Of a DNA stretch of 19,795 bases, positions 18,561-19,795 are shown in pieces; within the stretch, counting starts at the first letter, position 1, and each line of letters starts with the position of its first letter. The stretch lies in the NCBI GenBank assembly GCA_946405485.1, contig CAMJHJ010000015.1, positions 1-19,795 of the forward strand, written 5' to 3'. The notes below the pieces were generated by a model. That model ran no database searches. It worked only from the letters and a program-made list of their open reading frames with translations, and was not told the origin of the DNA. A program made the position numbers and the translations under genes. Source of the DNA: an uncultured Bacteroidales bacterium (GTDB lineage Bacteria > Bacteroidota > Bacteroidia > Bacteroidales > UBA932).

Positions 18561-19682
18561 ATGTCGAACGCAAAGACCATCCCCGATTCTCAAGCATTGC
18601 AGCTCCTTGAGACCTCGCTCAACAGCATTACCGTTGCATGGAGCGGACAGGCAGGCACCTCTGCCAATGACGATCCCCTTATCTACCAGGTTGGAATTAC
18701 GGAAGAAGAGAATCCGGCCGATCCCTGGCACATTGTCCAGGAAAAAAAGGGAATCTGCCGTTTTACTTTCAAGAACCTGAAAGAGGATACCAGCTACGGC
18801 ATCTTCGTCAAGGCCTATGACGAAACCGGCCTGGTCCGCCAGTATCCGGTATACCGGGGCTGCCTGACGGTCAGGACCTTGGCGCCCGACACGCAGGCCC
18901 CTACCGCCGACATCAGGGGGCTCAACGTCCTTGAATCCTCCGGGGACAGGATCATCATCAGCTGGCATCCCGCGACCGACGACCGGACGGCCGCGGAGAA
19001 CATCCTCTACAAGGTCTATATCAAGGAAAGCAACAACCTGTCCGATCCCGCGCGTCTGGCCAGAGAGGAGAAAGGCATCACGACCCATACATTCACCGGG
19101 CTGAAGGACAAGACCAAGTATACCTTCTACGTCCTTGCCTATGACGAGGCCGGAAACATGCTGAGGTACCCTTTGGACAACGGTAGCATGACGGCGGTGA
19201 CGGACAGCGCCAATCCCAAGGTCGTCTTCATGAAACTGGATGAGATCCTTTGCGGCGACTCCGCCGGCCAGAAGCCCGTCTTCCTGAGTGGAAAACTGGG
19301 ATCCGGATTCAACAGGAAATATTTCGAACTGTCCTTCGAGTATTATCCGCTCTCCACCGACGAAGACAGCAGCTGCTACGATAACATCCTCACCCTCGAT
19401 TCAAGTTCCCGGGCGCTCTCCCTGGTCATGAAAAAAGGGGCCATCTATGCGAAGGTCAACAATGGCAAGAGCGAAGTCAGCCTGGGCTTCGGGTTCAAAC
19501 CGAACAGATGGCAGAGTCTCTGGATGACCTATGACAACGGGCTCCTCTCCATCTGCGGAGGACTCGTCAAGCGCCAAATCGGCCCGTTGACTGGCAATGT
19601 GAACGACATTTCGAGCGTGAATTCCTCCAACGCACATTCCTTCCATGGTTACCTTCGAGATGTGATCGTCAGAAGCAAATAG
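18561..19682 (+). CDS. Two-FN3 plus laminin-G-like domain protein (373 aa)
   Basis: Probably a binding or adhesion protein; partner unknown. Residues about 13-108 and 114-215 are two fibronectin type III domains, with the hallmarks SITVAWSG / IIISWHPATDD, tyrosines in YQVGITE / YKVYIKE, and L-x5-Y-x5-AYDE before the last strand. Aligned by hand, the two share about 28 of 65 positions, so they look like an internal duplication. Residues about 238-373 resemble a laminin-G/concanavalin-A-like domain (FELSFEYYPLS, NRWQSLWMTYDNGLLSICGG, FHGYLRDVIVRSK). There is no signal peptide, lipobox or sorting tail, which is odd for this architecture in a Bacteroidota cell, where such domains usually sit on exported proteins. 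It is read divergently from the giant-protein operon and its first ten residues (MSNAKTIPDS) resemble those of protein D, so a shared localisation or assembly route is possible. Confidence 0.88.
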   Translation: MSNAKTIPDSQALQLLETSLNSITVAWSGQAGTSANDDPLIYQVGITEEENPADPWHIVQEKKGICRFTFKNLKEDTSYGIFVKAYDETGLVRQYPVYRGCLTVRTLAPDTQAPTADIRGLNVLESSGDRIIISWHPATDDRTAAENILYKVYIKESNNLSDPARLAREEKGITTHTFTGLKDKTKYTFYVLAYDEAGNMLRYPLDNGSMTAVTDSANPKVVFMKLDEILCGDSAGQKPVFLSGKLGSGFNRKYFELSFEYYPLSTDEDSSCYDNILTLDSSSRALSLVMKKGAIYAKVNNGKSEVSLGFGFKPNRWQSLWMTYDNGLLSICGGLVKRQIGPLTGNVNDISSVNSSNAHSFHGYLRDVIVRSK

Positions 19683-19694
19683 CCGTCAAGACCA

Positions 19695-19795
19695 TCAACT
19701 GCCCGCTTTCTTCTGCTTCTTCAGGTACTGGTCGCTGAAGTCGATCTTCAGCTCCACCCAGAGGGGCAGGTGGTCCGACATCTCGAAGGTTCTCC
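19695..19795 (-). CDS. Endonuclease/exonuclease/phosphatase-family protein, C-terminal fragment
   Basis: Only the last 32 codons are in the window, continuing past the right edge on the minus strand: RTFEMSDHLPLWVELKIDF, then SDQYLKKQKKAGS and a TGA stop. The SDHLPLWVEL segment fits the C-terminal Ser-Asp-His motif of the DNase I-like (EEP) superfamily, whose His takes part in catalysis, and it sits at the usual place close to the C-terminus. Substrate (DNA, phospholipid or other phosphoester) cannot be told from this part. It converges on the FN3/LamG gene with 12 bases between the stops, and no clear terminator lies there. It is probably unrelated to the giant-protein operon. Confidence 0.7.
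   Translation of the reverse strand, partial: RTFEMSDHLPLWVELKIDFSDQYLKKQKKAGS

Noticed and set aside
19671..19720. Inverted repeat AGAAGCA/TGCTTCT between the two convergent genes as a terminator
   Set aside because: Seven-base arms with a loop of about 36 bases and no T-run; too weak.

Overview
The window looks like chromosomal DNA of a member of the Bacteroidota, most likely a GC-rich Bacteroidales. This rests on a good TAnnTTTG -7 promoter element ahead of the rightmost complete gene, weak or absent Shine-Dalgarno sequences before most genes, and overall gene style. It is an inference; there is no rRNA or marker gene to confirm it.

Layout. Positions 19-18231 carry four very large genes, all on the minus strand and separated by only 11, 8 and 20 bases, so they almost certainly form one operon read right to left. 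In order of transcription they encode (A) a 2062-residue protein with a long helical N-terminal half, a DUF6603-like beta-rich domain and a Pro-Gly-Ile-Lys pentapeptide tail; (B) a 1377-residue protein; (C) a 1892-residue protein; and (D) a 723-residue protein. None has a signal peptide, membrane segment or recognisable enzyme active site. B, C and D carry conspicuous sequence signatures that I associate from memory with large uncharacterised proteins in other bacterial phyla (Actinobacteria, myxobacteria). Together they amount to 6054 residues.

Positions 18232-18560 are a divergent AT-rich regulatory region with a 14-bp perfect palindrome and a Bacteroidota-type promoter for the plus-strand gene. 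Positions 18561-19682 (plus) encode a two-FN3 plus laminin-G-like protein, also without a signal peptide. The right edge holds the last 32 codons of a minus-strand endonuclease/exonuclease/phosphatase-family protein, converging on it with 12 bases between.

How the genes may work together. The tight spacing of A-D, the shared lack of export signals, and repeat-built Lys-rich linkers in A and B suggest one large multi-subunit assembly of unknown function. The divergent FN3/LamG protein is a plausible adhesive accessory, and its first ten residues resemble those of protein D. No phage tail, contractile sheath, secretion ATPase, nuclease or toxin gene is visible, so no known system can be assigned. 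This four-gene module is the best candidate here for an undescribed system.
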